This document shows, one piece after another, positions 13,039-24,560 of a stretch of DNA of 64,000 nt. The notes under the pieces were generated by a model that worked only from the letters and a program-made list of their open reading frames with translations, was not told the DNA's origin and did no database searches. The stretch is from Lampris incognitus. Taxonomy: Eukaryota > Chordata > Actinopteri > Lampriformes > Lampridae. A program made the translations under genes and the position numbers. The first letter of the stretch is position 1. Every line of letters starts with the position of its first letter. The DNA lies in contig NC_079224.1 in assembly GCF_029633865.1 (NCBI RefSeq), positions 15,776,890-15,840,889 of the forward strand, read 5' to 3'.

Positions 13039-13452
13039 ATACTGTAGCGATTTCGGGGGACAACGCAACCACAGGAACTGCCGCGGCCGGGAAGCGAACC
13101 CGTATCGCCCGCACCGCAGGAGACATCGCTAACCGCTCGACTAAAGGATCAGATTCGCCAGCCGGCGGCCAGCGTGTCTTCTTATCCATGCACGTTACAC
13201 TGCCACCGGGCTTAAGCGTTTCAGCTCCTTCACGCCTCAGGGCGCATACGCTTCCGATGGCCTTACGGTCGCTCCACCCCACTTCTGACACCAATGTAGC
13301 GAATTCGGGGGACAACGCAACCACAGAAACTACCGCGGTCGGGAAGCGAACCCGTATCGCCCGCACCGCAGGAGACGTCGCTAACCGCTCGACTAAAGGG
13401 TCAGACCCGCCAGCCAGCGGCCAGCGCGTCTTCTTATCCATGCACGTTACAC
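13039..13452 (-). repeat. SINE family C dimer (tRNA-derived)
   Basis: Two units of about 157 bp (13039-13197 and 13296-13452) run in the same direction with about 98 bp between them. On the minus strand each reads TTTAGTCGAGCGGTTAGCG (A-box-like) and GGTTCGCTTCCCGGCC (B-box). Each ends TCGCTACA or a near match. The dimer interrupts the gag pseudogene. Confidence 0.8.
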
Positions 13453-13559
13453 TTACAAACACGGTGTCATGCATGTTCTGTGGGAAGACACATGAAAGAA
13501 ACAAGCACCACGTAACGATACTATTGCTACACCTATTGCGTCAACTTTCAGCGTGGAAG

Positions 13560-14290
13560 ACTTTTTTTTACAGAAGTACAGAGTCTAAATCTATTGTAGC
13601 GAATTCGGGGGGCAACCACAGGAACCGCGGCAGCCGGGACGCGAACCCATATCACAGACATAGCTAACCGCTCGACTAAAGGGTCCGACCCGTTAGCCAA
13701 CGTGTCTAGTTATCCATGCATGTTAAACTATTTTTTTATGTGCGCATTCATCGCTAACGTGGTTAACATGCTAAGCTAACAGCTACAACCGTTAACTCAC
13801 CGGAATATCAAATGGTCAAAGTCCTAAGTACGAAGGAGCAGCTCCTCGGCCAACTCTTGTGGTTCAGGGATATACCTCCGCTCACGGCCCTTAACTGCGA
13901 ATCTGTTATCACTCCAAAAAGTCCGACGAACTTGAACCACACCGACGAGAGGACGAAAAATAATGTCCGACGAGAAAGCCACCCGTCACGTTTCTGAGGG
14001 CGGGGCATATCAAAGCGTCTATAGAAGCGTCTAGGAAGCTGAATCAGTTGTCACATTTCTTTATTGCACTTTATTGAACGTAATTTTCTAGGAGAGGTCT
14101 TCTAAATTAGAAGTATAACCCTGAACCATAAGAGTTGACCGAGGAGCTGCTACTTCGTACTTAGGAGTTTGGACGTTTGATATTCTGGTGAGTTAACGGT
14201 TGTAGCTGTTAGCTTAGCATGTTAACCACATTAGCTATGAACGCACACAGATAAAAAATAGATTTATACTCTGTACTTCTATAGTGAAAA
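13560..14290. mobile_element. fold-back DNA element with TIRs of about 170 bp, left arm split by a SINE C
   Basis: The right arm (about 14105-14290) is the reverse complement of the left arm (13560-13595 plus 13730-13870). Matching blocks include AGAAGTACAGAGT, GGTTAACATGCTAAGCTAAC and CCAAACTCCTAAGTACGAAG-like sequence. A SINE C copy sits inside the left arm. The roughly 230-bp centre has no coding capacity. Confidence 0.75.
13596..13729 (-). repeat. SINE family C copy inside the fold-back element
   Basis: It begins TGTAGCGAATTCGGGGG on the plus strand and ends near TTATCCATGCATGTTAAA, like the dimer at 13.0-13.45 kb. CTAT occurs on both sides as a possible target duplication. Confidence 0.75.
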
Positions 14291-14304
14291 AAACAGTTGG
14301 GATA

Positions 14305-14640
14305 AAATTAAAATTAGTTCATGAACGTGACAATTGTGTTTTTTGTGTGCCTATGAGCAGTATGCAGCCACTAATCAAGTAAAGTGCTGTGTATGAGCTC
14401 AGGCGAGACCAAATAACAAAACTACCCTCCGTGTTGAAAGTTGATGCTACAGGGGTACCCAGAGCGTTGCAAAGTGACGAAGAGGGGTCCTGACCAAGCG
14501 TCCCTATGTGACGAGTTGGGAGTGGGGCTGGGTTGGTTTTACCGGCCGGGTCGGCGCACAGGCATTCTGTGCACATACCCAGGGCCTCATCGCCACAAGG
14601 AGCCCCGACAGAGGGCCAAGGAACATCAACTGCCTGCATT
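14305..14640 (-). repeat. dispersed repeat, inverted relative to 11.6 kb
   Basis: Positions 14443-14523 are the reverse complement of 11605-11687. The flanking sequence runs into the hAT fragment. Family not recognised. Confidence 0.5.
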
Positions 14641-15333
14641 TAATATTATCAAATATTGAAGAAAGCAGAAGCCATATCACTAGCCATAGACTCGTCCTGT
14701 GACCGAACCGATATGGAACAGCTGTCTGTGTTCAAAGGATTTAATGATGGGAAGGGAAGACCTTTCCGGAAGAGCCCCTTTGTTTGCTCCGTCAGCCTGG
14801 GCGCACAACTGGGGAAATCATCTTTGATGAATTATCAGTTCTTTGAGAAGAATGGCTTGGATGTGAGCAAAATTGTGTCCGTTGTCACCGATGGGGCTCC
14901 ATCAATGGTGGGAAAACACAAGGGCTTGGTAAGCAGGCTTGCCCCTGTTAGCCCAGCGCTCTTAGCATTTCACTGCATTCACAAATCAGTGTTGTGCACT
15001 AAACTGTGTGGGGAAATGAAAGAGGCGATGGATACTGTGACGAGACTGGTAAATTTAGTTTGCGAGAGTTCTAGCCTGCAACATCGCCTTTTCAGAGCAT
15101 TGCTGCAGGAAATATCAGCAGAACACAAGGATCTTTTGCTGCATAATGATGTTCACTGGGTGAGCAAAGGCCGTGTGTTGGAGGGGGTGGCCGACCTGCA
15201 CGATGCGCTTGTGTCATTTTTATCTGGACTGCGGAGTCAAAAAGCCCAAGAATATCAGAGGTTTTTAAGTGAAAATAAGGTGATGGCATATGTTATTTTT
15301 TGTGTGACTCATGTCTCATCTAAATCAACTTAA
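14641..15333 (+). pseudogene. hAT (ZBED/GTF2IRD2-type) transposase fragment
   Basis: An open frame of about 225 codons contains GLDVSKIVSVVTDGAPSMVG, LAFHCIHKSVLCTKLCGEM and LLLHNDVHWVSKGRVLEGV. These are the middle of a hAT transposase of the ZBED5/GTF2IRD2/FAM200-like group, including the VTDGAPSM block around a catalytic Asp. There is no BED finger or C-terminal dimerisation region, so it is a 5'- and 3'-truncated copy. The frame has remained open, so it is either young or under some constraint. Confidence 0.8.
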
Positions 15334-15404
15334 TCTGCAATTACTAATAATTATAATGATAATATTAAAAATAATGGCGATAATAATGATAATAATAAGG
15401 TTTA

Positions 15405-15572
15405 AATGTGTGTGTGTGTGTGTGGGGGGGGCTGTGATGGACAGGCGGCCTGTCCAGGGTGTCTCCCCGCCTGCCGCCCAATGACTGCTGGGATAGGCTC
15501 CAGCATCCCAGCGACCCTGAGAGCAGGATAAGCAGTTTGGATAATGGATGAATGGATGGCTGGATAATAGCG
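15405..15572 (+). repeat. SINE family E 3' part with (TG)n
   Basis: A short TG run is followed by TGTCCAGGGTGTCTCCCCGC then CAATGACTGCTGGGATAGGC and a GGATGAATGGATGG tail, matching the other family E copies. Confidence 0.85.
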
Positions 15573-16079
15573 GCTGCAATCACATCTGCACATAAAACAA
15601 ATTTTGCTGTCGCAATGGAGAGAAAAAACTGGACATTTGGCCCTTGGCTTGGCATGCATGACACAACTTGGCCCTTGGGGAAAACTAGTTGGGTAACCCT
15701 GCTCTACAAAGACACAAAAACACCACCACATGCAACAAGGGTGTACAACGGATGAAGCCAACGCATCAACGACAACATCAGCATCAACATCACAGGCCAG
15801 AGAAGGTGTGCCAAATGTTTATTTCACAGCACGATAATGAGCATAATAATCACATGGCAGTTAAGTCATTTTGTTTGTTTACCAAATGTCAAAATGTGCG
15901 TGTAGGAGGGCCCGAAAAATTCAGTCTGCCTAGTGTAATCAATCCATTTAATCCGGCTCTGGTTCCAAGAGAATGTTCTTACAAAGAAAGGAAAAGCATC
16001 ATTGCCACAAAGATCAGGAATTCAAACTAACTGACAATTTAATACAGTGTGACATATGTATAGGTTGTACAGGAGGTGA
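15573..16079. other. no gene recognised
   Basis: Unique-looking sequence between two repeats. Confidence 0.4.
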
Positions 16080-16527
16080 AACTTAATCATCATCAGTGGT
16101 CACTTGGGGTCGAGTATGACCATCTTCCCTCTGGGTCTTCAGGTGGGTGTAGAGGCTGATCCTGGAGCTGCATAATGGGAGGACGCCTGTGCGTGACAGC
16201 TTTCTACATGGAGTGGCTGATGCGCCTGCAGCCACCACACGGTCCTTGGCAGGGGGCGGCCAGAGTCCAATGGCATGGAGAACCAAGACGATTGGGGACC
16301 ACCCTCTGTTGCAGCCTTCATCTACCTTCACGTTGTGACCTGGAGACATCTTCCGCCAGTTCCGCCGTTGAGGTCTTTGTTGGATCGCGCTTCATCTGGA
16401 ACCTCCCCCTTGACCTGTCCGCTTTGGGGGACCCTACCAGGAGCCAAGCTCCGGACGGCATAGCTGTTGGGATCACTGGTACACGCAAGCTTCTCCACCA
16501 CGGCAAGGTGGCGATCCAGGAGTAGTA
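16080..16527 (-). repeat. possible decayed LINE 3' end
   Basis: A GC-rich island in AT-rich surroundings. A minus-strand frame ends CSSRISLYTHLKTQREDGHT and a stop, which resembles the C-terminal CGRxCxSRIxLxxHxxxH tail of some fish non-LTR retrotransposons with the cysteines lost. Assignment is tentative. Confidence 0.3.
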
Positions 16528-18835
16528 AAATGTAATACTGCTGATGTGGACCTTACAGGCCTGTGGGTGGACCTCATCTCAGTCATTACATTTGCCGTCA
16601 CTGATTAAGAATATTACCTTTTTAAATGCTTTTCATTGCATTAAAAGGTGTATGAAGTTGATATGTATGCTATACTGGTGGGTCTGACGGGGGAATTACT
16701 GGGAAGACATATTCATTTCCGTTAGCCATCGGGCTAGAATAACAATTTCATGATGGTCTTCAATAAAATGGGGTATCAAACATATTCATTGCTTTCTTTT
16801 CAAAGTACCCTTGCAGCATCATGTTATCATACTTGCTTTTCTTCTTTTAACAAACAGATACAGGCACAGCCAGGCCCCCAACAAGCCGAGGTAAAAATGG
16901 CATCCACAGGACAACAAATGGATGAAGACTTTTTTCTTATAACATAGTTTGCATATAAATATAGGCATCCTCAAATGAAAGTCCCATTCTATTTTGAGGG
17001 GATCACTTTTTGACAGCTTCTCATTACCGGGGGGTCGGCCGCGGGTCACATGGAAATGCCATTACATTCTAAACAGGGGCTGTTGACGGCAGAGCCCTCT
17101 TAGGAAACCGAGATCTTGTTTAACTTCATTCACCCAGGACACGATGACTCAAAGTCCCGGTGGGGAACAACAGAGCGGGGATGAAGGGAGGGTGGCGGGT
17201 GTTTGAGGGGGTAATGGTTCACCCCAACACCGTCGGACACGTATGGGACAAGTTCCCTGCAGTGTTGGTCACAGATCGTAATCCCTTTGTACCTGCCAGT
17301 GAAGCCCAGATATGTTAGTCTTGCTGCTGCAGCACTTTCACCCATAAAAGAAAAAAATAAATAAAAAGATGACGAGAATGATGTATTGACAGAATGGTCA
17401 AGTCAGGTTTGTTTGGATAGCCTGAAATCACAGTTACAGTCTCACAGGGATGTAAGAAACCTTCTATCCTTAGACCCTTGATTCGGGGGGGAGGGGGGGG
17501 CACCTATGGAAAGAAATGTTTTCCAGGAAAAAGAATGGGAGGGAGAGCATCAGAGGAGGGATGCTTCTTCAACATGGGTGTCTCTGAGAGGCCTATTGCA
17601 TGTCTAGCTCCCTTCCTCTGCAGATAGTCTTACAAGGGGTGTCGGGTGGGCAAGGTAGTAAGACGATGCAGCAACAGATTCAGAAATAACAGGGGAAAAA
17701 AGCATATTATCAGAGATTTTCTCTTTAATAAAGCAGTTTAGAAGATATGCTAACAATCTGTGTGTGTGTGCCTTGAGTGCATTTTGCTCGGGGATGGGTC
17801 TGGTCATTCTCATCACCCCCTCATCTGCTCTACTGTTTGAGTGAAGCCTTTTGAAATTACGCTCTTATGAAATAAATTGCCGCCGCTCTCAGTGGTCTGA
17901 CATTGAGCATTAGGGACAGGCTCAACTTGCTGAATAGGGATTCGAATAGCTTTGATTCACTCTTTTTCTCTAAGGGGCGGCAGAACAGACAGTCACGTTT
18001 TTGTGCTTCTGGAGTTTGAAATCATCGCTGTCTGAAGGAGTCAAGGTTGAGAGATGAAGCGTTTGAATAGAGTCACCTCTGTCTCTGTGGGGGAAAGTTT
18101 GTTTTATTTATTTATTCTTTATTTCATCAGCGTACACAGTAATCATCTCACCTCGAATGTCAACCCCTCTGGTTGCTGATTGCTTTCGTGGCGGAAGCCA
18201 GCAAGCAAGTGCTGTCAACCATGCCACTCAGTGAAGCACACAAACAGTAGGGCGTTCTCCAGGGCCAAACGCCTCGTTCAGACACAAAGCACGGCAAAAA
18301 CACACACGCACGTATCCGTGCGATGAAGCTGCACAGCACTGACAAAGCCTCTGCAGGTATTTAGGGGATAAAGTCTTGATAAGCAGGGTGTAGCGGTGTT
18401 GTATGGGAGCCTTTGCCCAGTTAGCTGAGAGTGGGGGGAAAAAAAAGGTCAAACATGATTTCTAAAGCAAGAGCCGTGCCGACTCAAGCTGAGAGGAGAG
18501 GTGGGAAGACGGAGAGAGTCGTGCAGTAACGAGCAACCTGTGGAGCTCCGGTGCCGGCCACTCGCCGGGGAGCGCCGGCCCTACAGCCGGACTCAGAAAC
18601 TCACATGGCAACAGCAACACTTGCGCGTGGAGGAGCCGCTGTCTTGACCTCTGAGTGTGTGTAACTTTGTTTTCATGGAGGCTAATAGAGAGGCGAAGTC
18701 CTTCCCCTTCCGGCTACAAGACTGTTTTGTGGGACGAAGCTGCTCAGTGAACTACATCTCTCGTCTCATGTAACTTAGCTATGTTCCGCGCACAAATGTA
18801 TCTTACCTGATGTGTTTTATCCAGCGACTCCTGGT
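16528..18835. other. no gene recognised
   Basis: Unique sequence, no supported exon or repeat. Confidence 0.45.
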
Positions 18836-19235
18836 CCTTCCCAGATAGCATCTGGATGTGGGCCACTTCAGGCAATGATGTTGCACTGATGGCCTTCTTC
18901 TGGCCCTGACCAAATGGATGTAAGCCTGAAGTGACCCACATGTAGAATAGCAAATCTGGCCCAAATATGCCAAATCAAATGTGGGCCTTTTCTGGTAAAG
19001 ATACGGTGCTCTCAGCAACATGTAATCTGGATGTGACCCTGAAGTGGCCCGTGTGGTAAATGGTGAATATGGCCCAAATGTCACAAGACAAAAATGGGCC
19101 ACCTTCGGCAAATATGTGGCACATGCGACATTGCTATGGCTTGGTTCTGGCCCAGATTTGGCAAGTGCCATCATTCCACACCGTATGTGGGCTGGATGAA
19201 TTGTCGGGTGTGGGACAGGGCCGGGCCGGGCCACA
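18836..19235. repeat. diverged tandem-like repeat with TGGCCC/GGGCCA motifs
   Basis: Phrases such as ATCTGGATGTGGGCCACTTC, AATCTGGATGTGACCCTGAA, ATATGGCCCAAATGTC and AATCTGGCCCAAATATGCC recur at irregular distances of roughly 100 bp, in both polarities. This looks like an old repeat array common in fish genomes. Confidence 0.55.
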
Positions 19236-19559
19236 GCAATTTTTGCTATTTGGGTTTTATCAGCCGGGAAATTAAATAAAACGAGTAAGACCCGTTGCTC
19301 GAGTGACTACATTCTGGTACGAAACCCATAGGCATGGCTTCAGCGGCTCTAGCTTACGCAACTTTCGGGTGTGTAGTCTTTCTAGTTACGTCTTATACTT
19401 CAACAGTTTTAAGACAAACAGGAACTTTCGTGACTTGCAAATTTGTCTTTTAGATTGACAAACATCATATGTGTAATTCATGGCACAATTTAAACGGGAT
19501 AAAAAAAAGGTTATTTGTCTCTCGCCGTTGACTACCGTACATTTTTAAAAAAAACTATT

Positions 19560-19990
19560 ATTTCTAGTTTTTCCCCTTATCCCACCCGATTAACCCAGTG
19601 GCATATGTCCGGAACTCTTGTCGAATAACTCCCCTGGCTCACGTTTCCACAGGAAGGAGATAGTCGGAACACCAGCTTCCTTCAAACTCGTATCAGCTGC
19701 TCTTGCTATTGTACACGCTGAAGCCTCGCATGGGTTGCATTACCTTCAGGCCGCGAAGAAGGCATAGGGAGAATGCTTTCGGTTGCTTGGCTGCAGGCGC
19801 CCGGATGAGCCAGAGGGGTCGCTGGAGAACGACGAGTCCCCGAACACTACACCGATCTACACCCACTTTCCCTCGGGTAAGGGGGTGGCCTAATGAAGGC
19901 CTTACCCCGTGGACGCTCTGGCCGTGACCGGTTATGGCGAGTCTGGGATACGAACCTCCCAGCCACGTGACGAGCGGCCTACCGTACATG
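19560..19990 (-). repeat. SINE family D copy 1 (tRNA-derived)
   Basis: The reverse complement matches the copy at 51.65-52.07 kb over about 430 bp. The head contains GGTTCGTATCCC as B box. The tail ends AATCGGGTGGGATAAGGGG plus AAAAAC. The A-box part of this copy is disturbed. Confidence 0.85.
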
Positions 19991-21863
19991 TTTTTCCTGA
20001 AATAACGTCCCGTGGTGATCCACCGGAAAGGGGAAGGGCTTCACCTCACTATTGCTCAATACCTGTGTGTGTGTTGCCCAGTAATGATCTGCTGTGAAAT
20101 GACATGAGGAGGCGGGTGTCGGGATGGAGGATGGGTTATTGGAACAGGAATCAGTTGCTCCAAAGGCCGATTAATATTACGTCCTCACTCTCCCACCACT
20201 TTCCCCATCTTCCACTCTGCTGTCTGCATCTCTTTGTGTGTGGTGAAGGTGGAGATGGAGATGGCGGCAGCAGCGGTTGTGGTGGGGGTGGGGGGGTGGA
20301 GGGGTTAACTTCATCTGGCATTTGTGAGGCCGGTGTCGGTCAGTTAGCATGGCGCTATTGTGCTAATGCAGGGAAGGCATTAACCCCCGTCTCCAGCTGA
20401 GAGACCGCTAGGCTCGCTTCTGTCCCCCAAGACTAATGGCATTCTTCAGTCACTTCCCCCCCCACCCCCACCCCATCCCGCCGATCTTGTTTCCCGGACA
20501 CACTTATTTCATTTTGACCCGTTTTTTACAGCCCCGTATTGATTTTGGACGCATCACATCACTGCAGGGATTAACGACCCTCTTTTCAAAACACAGGGTG
20601 CAGTTAACACCGGTGGTTCTCCATCCTAGCTCATGACCGCATGCTGCTGTGCCGTCCCCCCCCCATGGTTATCATAACTGACGCCTTGGCGATGCCCCCA
20701 AACAATGTCTAGCCATGCGATTTCCTGTTCCGCAACATACATGAGATATATGTGATGATAAATCTGCGTCATTATTTCGCCGCTGTGTGCTTGGCCTAGC
20801 CTACGTGTGTCAGGTTGTAACTTCATCAAAGATCACCGACTGTTTATTTGAGTGGTAACATCTAAATGGACAACCCTGCTTTTTTTCTTTCTTGCTTCCT
20901 TTCTCTCTTCATTGCCGTGCTCATTTTTCTAGAAGTCATCCCCTCATTGTGTTGCCCTGTGGGTACCGTCCTTCTATTTCCCATGCTTGCGAATCCCTCT
21001 GTCTCTATTAGCCTAGCATTTCTGTCCCCCAAACTTTATTTCCCTTGTTTCTTCTTCTTCCCTCCTGTGCTGGCCCCGCCCAGGAAGCCGGCGGTTATGA
21101 GATGCCACTGTCTGTCTGTCTGTGGGTCAGTCCCTGTGGTACATTAGTCGTCCCTTGCCATGTATTATTGATCCCCTCTCTCTAATCACTGTCTCCAGTG
21201 TTGAAAAGCAGCCGTTACTGCTGGTGGAGTCCGCAGGCAGTGCTTTGACAGAGCCACAGGCCGAGCACACAAGTTTCTGCAGTTCCGACTCTCTTGTCTC
21301 AATCTGAATGTAGGCAAAGCTGCAGGAAATAATTTGAGGTAACCAAAGGAAAGACGTGGATTTTAGAGTTAGTATTTTCTCAGGGAAAAAAAAAATCTCT
21401 CTCGCTCCTCTCTGTGCTTGCAGAAGATACAGCAGAGCGCTGCGAGCTCGACCCCAGATTCCCTCTGGCTTTTTAACTATCCACTCAGCGTTTGCTCTGC
21501 GATTATGAGAGACAGATGTCCACGCAGCAGAGGTCAATGATACACAAATACGGATGAGAGACCACTTGGCAATCTGCACGTGGAGTCTTTCTCCCTTCTC
21601 GCACTTTTCTCTTTGACCCCCCCCCCCCCCAAAAAAACAGATTCCCAAAGGATTTTTTTTTTAATGATGACTACTTTTGCATGGATGTCTGCCGGGTAAC
21701 AGTGGCACAGGCAGGCAAAACGTACGCGGGGCACGTGGGAGGACGAACAGGAAGAGTGGAGGGAATATGAAAGTGGGTTGAATACATATAGTGGGTGAAT
21801 TCACTGAAAGAAACGCACGCCATTAGTGATTGCACTCTGACGTCATCAAAACCCGCCCCCTCA
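19991..21863. other. no gene recognised
   Basis: Mostly unique sequence with simple runs (C8-C10 near 20455, 20657 and 21617; poly(T) near 21653). No supported exon. Confidence 0.45.

Positions 21864-21912
<49 letters not shown>
21864..21912. repeat. (CA)n microsatellite
   Basis: About 49 bp of AC repeats. Confidence 0.95.
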
Positions 21913-21914
<2 letters not shown>

Positions 21915-22221
21915 CGATTTGGCATAAACAAAGGACTTATATCACACTGAGTCATAGCAAGGAGTTCAGGATCAATGCCTAAATGATGCTGAGGGGTTTG
22001 GTGCAAGGTGAGAAGGTGATGCCAACGACAGTGAGGTGTGAATGGGATCGTCTCCATTTACACCGTATCTGATGAAAACCTGGAGAGTTATCCAAAATCA
22101 CAACGTTCGTCCCACGAGCCTTGTAAATAAGCCGACTTATAAATATTATTGATAAATCAAAACGATTACAATGTTGAATCCCCAATTTTCACCAAACCGA
22201 GTCAGGTGCGGTTTTCTTTAT

Positions 22222-22636
22222 CAATCCCCCCCTCCCCGTTTTTCCCTCCCCAATTGTACCCCTCTTCCGAGCGGTCCCGGTCGCTGCTCCACCCCCTCTG
22301 CCGACCCGGGGAGGGCTGCAGACTACCACACGCCTCCTCCGATGCACGCGGAGTCGCCAGCCGCTTCTTTTCACCTGACAGTGAGGAGTTTCGCCAGGGG
22401 GACGTAGCGCGTGGGAGGATCACGCTATTCCCCCGAACAGGTGCCCCGACCGACCAGAGGAGGCGCTAGTGCAGCGACCAGGACACATACCCACATCCGG
22501 CTTCCCACCCGCAGACAAGGCCAACTGTGTCTGTAGGGACGCCCGACCAAGCCGGAGGTAACACGGGGATTCGAACCGGCGATCTCCGTGTTGGTAGGCA
22601 ACGGGATAGACCGCTACGCTGCCCGGACGCCCCCTA
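22222..22636 (-). repeat. SINE family A copy 2
   Basis: The reverse complement starts GGGGCGTCCGGGCAGCGTAG and carries the B box GGTTCGAATCCC, then the family body (TGGCGACTCCGC, GGGGTGGAGCAGCGACCGG) and the AATTGGGGAGGGAAAAACGG tail. Confidence 0.9.
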
Positions 22637-23159
22637 GGTGCAGTTCTCTGAATGACTTTGCGTCTTTCAGCAGATTTTGTGCTGCCGAACATTTCATGGA
22701 ACTTTTGTGAGAGCGTCTGACTTTTTAAAACTCCTACCCTCTCTCAACAAAAGCCAAGGTATTCAAGCCAAATCCCAAGGTTACCTTTTCTTCTGCTTCC
22801 TTTCTTTCTTCCCTCACGCTGTACAAACAGCGTCCAGATAGAAATATTAGTTTCCACCGAACAAGAAGGTGGAGAACGTTGCATAACTGGCACGCCGCGT
22901 CTGATTCCATTCAGTCTCCAGACCAAACTGAGTCGGTACGGAGGCATCTAGACGGGGGGACCAGATGGAGGGATAAAGAGAACGAACAATAAATCGAAAA
23001 GAATGGAAAAAGTCAAAATTATGACAGATGGGAGCTTGGTGTCGACAATTTAGGAGCGTCTCGGAATGACGAAAGCCTCCAGATAAGGTACACACACACA
23101 AAAAAGTCCAAGGCACAAATGCAAATGACTCAAACGGGAAGATTCATAATCATGAGCGT
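22637..23159. other. no gene recognised
   Basis: Unique sequence between two SINEs. Confidence 0.4.
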
Positions 23160-23314
23160 CATCCATCCATCATCCATCATCCATCCATCCATCCATCATC
23201 CGAATCGCTTAGCCTGCTCTCAGGGTCACGGGGATGCTGGAGCCTATCTCAGCGGTCATTGGGCGGCAGGCGGGGAGACACCCTGGACAGACCGCCAGTC
23301 CATCACAGGGCCCG

Positions 23315-23410
<96 letters not shown>

Positions 23411-23600
23411 GACAATTTAGTGCAGCTGTGTCACCTGACCTACATGTCTTTGGACTGTGGGAGGATACCCACGCAGACACGGGGAGAACATGCAAACTCC
23501 ACACAGAGGACGACCCCCCCAAGGTTGGACCACCCCGGGGCTCGAACCCAGGACCTTCTCGCTGTTAGGCGGCCGCGCTAACCACTGCGCCACCCTCATC
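23160..23600 (-). repeat. SINE family E copy with internal (CA)n
   Basis: The minus-strand head TGGCGCAGTGGTTAGCGCGG and B box GGTTCGAGCCCC are followed by a CATGTTCTCCCCGTGTCTGC body, an expanded (CA)n tract at 23317-23408 and a tail ending in (GGAT)n. Confidence 0.9.
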
Positions 23601-24328
23601 AGCATCATCCCCCACAAACCATAGCTGCAGGATGTTCTTTATGTCAACCTACATAACCCAACCGATGCAAAATATGTCATAACATTATCACTGTTAGGAA
23701 AGAATCGTCGTCGTGAGGTTGCTCGGTCAAACAGGTCAAAGGTCAGGATAATTAGGTTTCATTATTGCTGACTGTATTTTAACAGCAACGCCGCCGGGGT
23801 TTAGCGACAGACCTCTTCTGCTGGAGGGACGGCTCTCTAAGTCATGATTAACACGCGTCTCCGAGGGGACACGCTGGATAACTGACGAGACCACATGCAA
23901 CGGCGAGACCCCCAAACCCAACGCCTCGGACTGGCGCCACATGACGGCTGGCGCCGGACGAGGCGGTGGGAGATGTTTGGCCGGGTGAGGCTGGGGGAGA
24001 AAACGGACGATACTCATCTCTGCCTTCAGCGTGACAGTGTTTGATTCCGACATGGCCGCTCATTAATGTAATTCATCTCCGGCCCAGCGTGTCTGTCCCG
24101 TCTTGGATGCCCTCAGCGTTTCTTATTATAGCGTCGAGGGGTCTTATGGATTCGTCTCATCTGTTGTGTTTGCACGGCGGCTCACAGAGACCCCTCGGCC
24201 CCGGCTCGCTCTCACCTCATTAACATTTTAGGTGACGAGTCCGTCACAGTCTTAATTAACAATTCATGAGCACGGCTTATAGCTATATTAACATTTTACA
24301 ACCAATAAATCACTTTCCCCCAATCTGC
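23601..24328. other. no gene recognised
   Basis: GC-richer unique sequence, no supported exon. Confidence 0.4.
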
Positions 24329-24341
24329 TGTGTGTGTGCGT

Positions 24342-24392
<51 letters not shown>
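24329..24392. repeat. (TG)n microsatellite
   Basis: GTGTGCGTGTGCG then uninterrupted TG; further TG/CG alternation continues to about 24560. Confidence 0.9.
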
Positions 24393-24393
<1 letters not shown>

Positions 24394-24560
24394 ACATGTT
24401 TATGTGAACATGCTTCTGGATGTGAGAGAGAGATCAAGAGAAATATGGGAGTATGTGTTTGTGTGTGTGTGTGGGCGGGGGTGTCTGTCTATCTTCAGTT
24501 GTGTGTGTGTGCGCGCGTTTTGTGCGCGTGTAGGTGCGTGCGTGCGTGCGTGTGCATATG

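Larger units (their letters stand above)
12059..13515 (+). pseudogene. Ty3/gypsy-like gag pseudogene, split by SINE insertions
   Basis: Three pieces of one gag-type protein are visible. One is at 12059-12231 (LDSGNLAKSWKWWKEFTLYM). A second is at 12655-13035 (AKVDEHCNPKVKEPVERY, then TLDKCLQLCRATEF). A zinc-knuckle-like piece lies at about 13455-13515 (CMFCGKTHERNKHH). A SINE B copy with a target duplication separates the first two, and a dimeric SINE C separates the last two. A stop and a frameshift occur in the middle piece. It lies just downstream of an LTR end and primer-site-like sequence. It is a dead retrotransposon copy; protease and polymerase regions were not found. Confidence 0.7.

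Noticed and set aside
13739-14250. Protein-coding frames of about 60 codons on both strands
   Set aside because: They lie in the inverted arms of a fold-back element and show no domain.
23520-23600. tRNA genes at SINE heads (also at 480, 30660, 41650, 51700 and 53580)
   Set aside because: A and B boxes are present but acceptor stems and anticodon arms do not form and the sequences run directly into SINE bodies.
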